Positions 61,826 to 64,000 of a stretch of 64,000 bases of DNA are shown here, in pieces (within the stretch, counting starts at the first letter, position 1; the number at the start of each line of letters is the position of its first letter). Source of the DNA: CAYRFQ01 sp964423615 (GTDB taxonomy: Bacteria > Planctomycetota > Planctomycetia > Gemmatales > Gemmataceae); contig CAYRFQ010000001.1 in assembly GCA_964423615.1 (NCBI GenBank), forward strand, positions 124,001 to 188,000. Direction: 5' to 3'. Made by a program: the position numbers and the translations under genes. The notes below the pieces were generated by a model. The model did no database searches, was not told where the DNA came from, and saw nothing but the letters and a program-made list of their open reading frames with translations.

Positions 61826-62914
61826 TCATTCACAATCTTGAACGGGAGCGAACGTCAAGTAGTCGAGTGTCGCCGATGCTGCGGGCCACGGACACGACCA
61901 CACGAGAAAGAACATTGCCTGTCGTACCCAGAGTTGTGCCTTGTGGTCACGAAGGAACCCAGCGCCTTTCGCGGCAATGAGTGTGGCTTGGGAAGCCTGG
62001 ACAGCAAGCTGATTTACGCGAGCGCGGAGTTGGGTCATTGCGTTCGGAGAGGGTTTATCTTGCGACTCGTCTTGGCAGCGGGCAAGCCGGTGCAATTGTT
62101 CTCGGAGTTCGTTGAAAGTTCGTTCCAGGCGTTCAGCACCTGATCGAAGCCCTTCACGTTGTTGAGATTGCTGCTTCAGAAATTGGATACAACCGCGTGC
62201 CAAACCAATGCCCAACGCCGAAGTCTGCAAGCCGCCTGCTCCGCCGCTTTTCCCTTGCATGACCTTCTCATCGGGACCTGCCAAGAGCCACCTTCTGTCC
62301 AATCGAACATTCCGACACTCAACTTCGGTGGTCAACGAACCTTGCAAAGCCATCAAAGACATCGGTTCCCCGACTTGAACTCCCGGCGTGCGCGTTGGAA
62401 CCAAAATCAAAATCTGCCTAGAGTCGTCTCGAAGCGTCGCGCCGACAACAACGTAATCGGCGCGACTTGCCGCCGTGACCCAGGGAATTGTTCCTTCGAG
62501 CACAATGTCATCGCCGTCTTCGTGGGCCGAGAAAACAGGTCGGCCGTGTTGGCGCGACGTGGTCAACTGTGACAACCCTACCGTAGCAAAAGTGGCCCCC
62601 TCAGCGAGTCGCGGCAACAGGTCCCGAAATTGTTCGTTTTCGGACGCGAGTAAACGGCGACACGCTGCATCCCTTTGGGTCAAGATAAAACAAATCGTCA
62701 GGCATGCACTCGAGAGACATTCGTAGGCCTCGAGAAGTTCACACGATCCAGAACCAAGGCCGCCATATTCTCGCGGAATACAGCATCGGAGGGCGTCGGT
62801 TTTTTTGACAACTTCCCAGGAATCGGCTGGCCACTCTTGGAGACCGTCGGCAGCGAGAGATTGGTCTGCAAGTTGCGAGAGTGAGGATCGCGGAAACGGT
62901 GTTTCTGATGGCAT
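61826..62914 (-). CDS. Acyl-CoA dehydrogenase family protein
   Basis: Flavoprotein of 362 residues with the helical N-terminal domain (IPREYGGLGSGSCELLEAYE), a middle beta domain (FATVGLSQLT, DDIVLEGTIPWVTAASRADY) and C-terminal helices. Slightly shorter than typical members (about 380-400). The catalytic base position cannot be read by eye. Length and divergence suggest an atypical or acyl-carrier-independent member. A Nudix gene starts just upstream on the same strand, 24 bases away. Confidence 0.85.
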   Translation of the reverse strand: MPSETPFPRSSLSQLADQSLAADGLQEWPADSWEVVKKTDALRCCIPREYGGLGSGSCELLEAYECLSSACLTICFILTQRDAACRRLLASENEQFRDLLPRLAEGATFATVGLSQLTTSRQHGRPVFSAHEDGDDIVLEGTIPWVTAASRADYVVVGATLRDDSRQILILVPTRTPGVQVGEPMSLMALQGSLTTEVECRNVRLDRRWLLAGPDEKVMQGKSGGAGGLQTSALGIGLARGCIQFLKQQSQQREGLRSGAERLERTFNELREQLHRLARCQDESQDKPSPNAMTQLRARVNQLAVQASQATLIAAKGAGFLRDHKAQLWVRQAMFFLVWSCPWPAASATLDYLTFAPVQDCE

Positions 62915-62938
62915 GGAATAGACCTTTACAGATGTCTT

Positions 62939-63547
62939 TCAGCTTCGTCCAAGTATCTCCGGATCTAACAAGAACTGGGACCACGTTTCGAATTCGGACT
63001 TGACTTGCGTTAGTTCCGACAGAGGTGAGAATCCTGCCTCTGTCAGTACAGCTTCGCGTGGGCGCACGTTGGGTTCGTTCAGATGGAACAAGTGGACAAT
63101 CCCAAGATGGACTTGCCCGACAGAGTTGGAATCGTCGTTGATGAGCCCTAGACAGCGGTCCTCAAATTCGGTCTCCAAGAAGACTTCTTCAAGGACTTCT
63201 CGCATCATTCCCGAGCGATAAAGGTCGGTCGGTTGGTCGGCATCCTGTGGTTCAATGTGCCCTCCCACTCCGACCGAGCGGAACGCCTGGAGCCGGGTTT
63301 CGGTAGCCTTCGAACCACGGAGATAGTGGAAAATTTGGTCTTGGTGGCGAAACACCACGTAAGGAATCAGTTGTTTGTAACTCGGGTCTGCTTCGGCCTT
63401 GGCTCGCGGGTAGAACCGCAAATGTTGAGGATCGAGTAAACTTGGGAGGTATTTTTCTGGTTCGGAAGAAAAGCCCTGAAAGACTCCCACGTCGTGGAAG
63501 AGTTGAGTGGGTACCACGAGCACGTGCTTTTCGATGCGGTCGGTCAT
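62939..63547 (-). CDS. Nudix-type hydrolase
   Basis: A 202-residue protein with a Nudix box in GVGGHIEPQDADQPTDLYRS and GMMREVLEEVFLETEF (REVxEE core). The insert between GG and the REVLEE helix is longer than usual. Other features, PYVVFRHQDQIFHYLRG and GFSPLSELTQVKSEFETW, resemble Nudix proteins fused to or derived from phosphoesterase-type families. The ATG overlaps the stop of the upstream gene by four bases (ATGA), implying translational coupling. Substrate unknown. Confidence 0.88.
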   Translation of the reverse strand: MTDRIEKHVLVVPTQLFHDVGVFQGFSSEPEKYLPSLLDPQHLRFYPRAKAEADPSYKQLIPYVVFRHQDQIFHYLRGSKATETRLQAFRSVGVGGHIEPQDADQPTDLYRSGMMREVLEEVFLETEFEDRCLGLINDDSNSVGQVHLGIVHLFHLNEPNVRPREAVLTEAGFSPLSELTQVKSEFETWSQFLLDPEILGRS

Positions 63548-64000
63548 TGATCGTTCTCCATCGCGAAGGCTTCGTACGCCGCCCCGAGTTGTATAAGAGT
63601 CGGAAACGATTGCGGAAAAGCAAAAACTCCTGCAGTGGCCCGGAGTTTGTCTTTCCCAGCCAGAGACGACGCCATCGTTTGCGTTGTCGGCGATGTTGAC
63701 TTTCTAGGAGGAGGTGGGATAAGCGGACCACTCAAGAAATTGTTCACCAACACAAGTACGGTCATGGCGATGACAAGAATGATCGCCAATCGTAGCGTTT
63801 CTCGGGATCCTCGTCGGTGGAAAAGGATGTCGAGTTCTTCCTGGTCGTCCGTCTCGGCGGCTCGTTGGAGGGCGACTTCGTAACGGCCTTCCGGATACTC
63901 AGCGGCTTGGTCTTCGGTGACGTGGTCGTGAAAATCCTCCACGTCGTAGATTGGAACGACCAACAAGTCGAACGGCAGGGCATTGTTGAAAGCAAAGGTC
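63544..64000 (-). CDS. Partial membrane protein, cut by window edge
   Basis: The frame stays open to the window edge: upstream of the first start-like codon it continues as TFAFNNALPFDLLVVPIYDV. The 5' end is therefore missing. The visible part has an acidic stretch (VEDFHDHVTEDQAAEYPEGR), one membrane helix (about LAIILVIAMTVLVLVNNFLS) and a Pro-rich extracytoplasmic tail. It couples to the Nudix gene through an ATGA overlap. Family not recognised. Confidence 0.7.
   Translation of the reverse strand, partial: TFAFNNALPFDLLVVPIYDVEDFHDHVTEDQAAEYPEGRYEVALQRAAETDDQEELDILFHRRGSRETLRLAIILVIAMTVLVLVNNFLSGPLIPPPPRKSTSPTTQTMASSLAGKDKLRATAGVFAFPQSFPTLIQLGAAYEAFAMENDQ

Overview
The window looks like chromosomal DNA from a planctomycete. 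It encodes a DUF1501 twin-arginine protein, a PSCyt1/PSCyt2/PSD1 cytochrome-type protein, a DUF1080 protein, a secreted BNR sialidase, PPC-type modules, EF-hand proteins, and pilus-like proteins with very long Gly/Pro-rich loops. GC is moderate, genes are spaced loosely, many carry signal peptides, and both strands are used. No tRNA, rRNA, CRISPR array, prophage or intact insertion sequence was seen.

Layout. 1-12 kb: DUF1501 protein, small TPR protein, HtrA-type protease, two membrane/outer-membrane proteins, an rRNA m5C methyltransferase and the large PSCyt1/PSD1 protein, which carries an inserted levanase-type module. 12-24 kb: housekeeping and metabolism (moeA, lnt with a downstream hydrolase, a two-subunit ThDP decarboxylase with an Mth938-like protein, an HD protein with an atypical nucleoside hydrolase, a CPBP protein, trpD divergent from lexA). 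24-31 kb: alpha/beta hydrolase, YkgJ-type cysteine-cluster protein, FGGY kinase, a decayed Rpn/PDDEXK-type gene and recN, with a hairpin-rich element upstream of recN.

32-45 kb is the most distinctive part. It begins with a three-gene operon: a PilM protein covalently joined to a PilN-like segment, then two single-pass membrane proteins with large extracytoplasmic regions interrupted by collagen-like Gly/Pro-rich loops. A strong terminator closes it. Two tandem paralogues follow, each with an N-terminal GYF_2 domain, a disordered Arg-rich linker, one membrane helix and several PPC-like beta modules. I infer an envelope-spanning, type IV pilus or type II secretion-like assembly platform, possibly with the GYF/PPC proteins as accessory envelope factors. 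None of the usual pilin, ATPase or secretin genes is in the window.

45-64 kb: PQQ-propeller protein, HAD phosphatase, exported SAM methyltransferase, adenylate kinase, C69-type peptidase, zinc-ribbon membrane protein, DUF1080 protein, a decayed ISKra4-type transposase fragment, PspA, EF-hand protein, sialidase, an ABC exporter with an extracytoplasmic coiled coil, purU, an acyl-CoA dehydrogenase, a Nudix protein and a membrane protein cut by the window edge.

All assignments rest on reading motifs by eye; no database search was run. Start codons were moved from the longest open frame wherever a better ATG/GTG and Shine-Dalgarno pair was visible.
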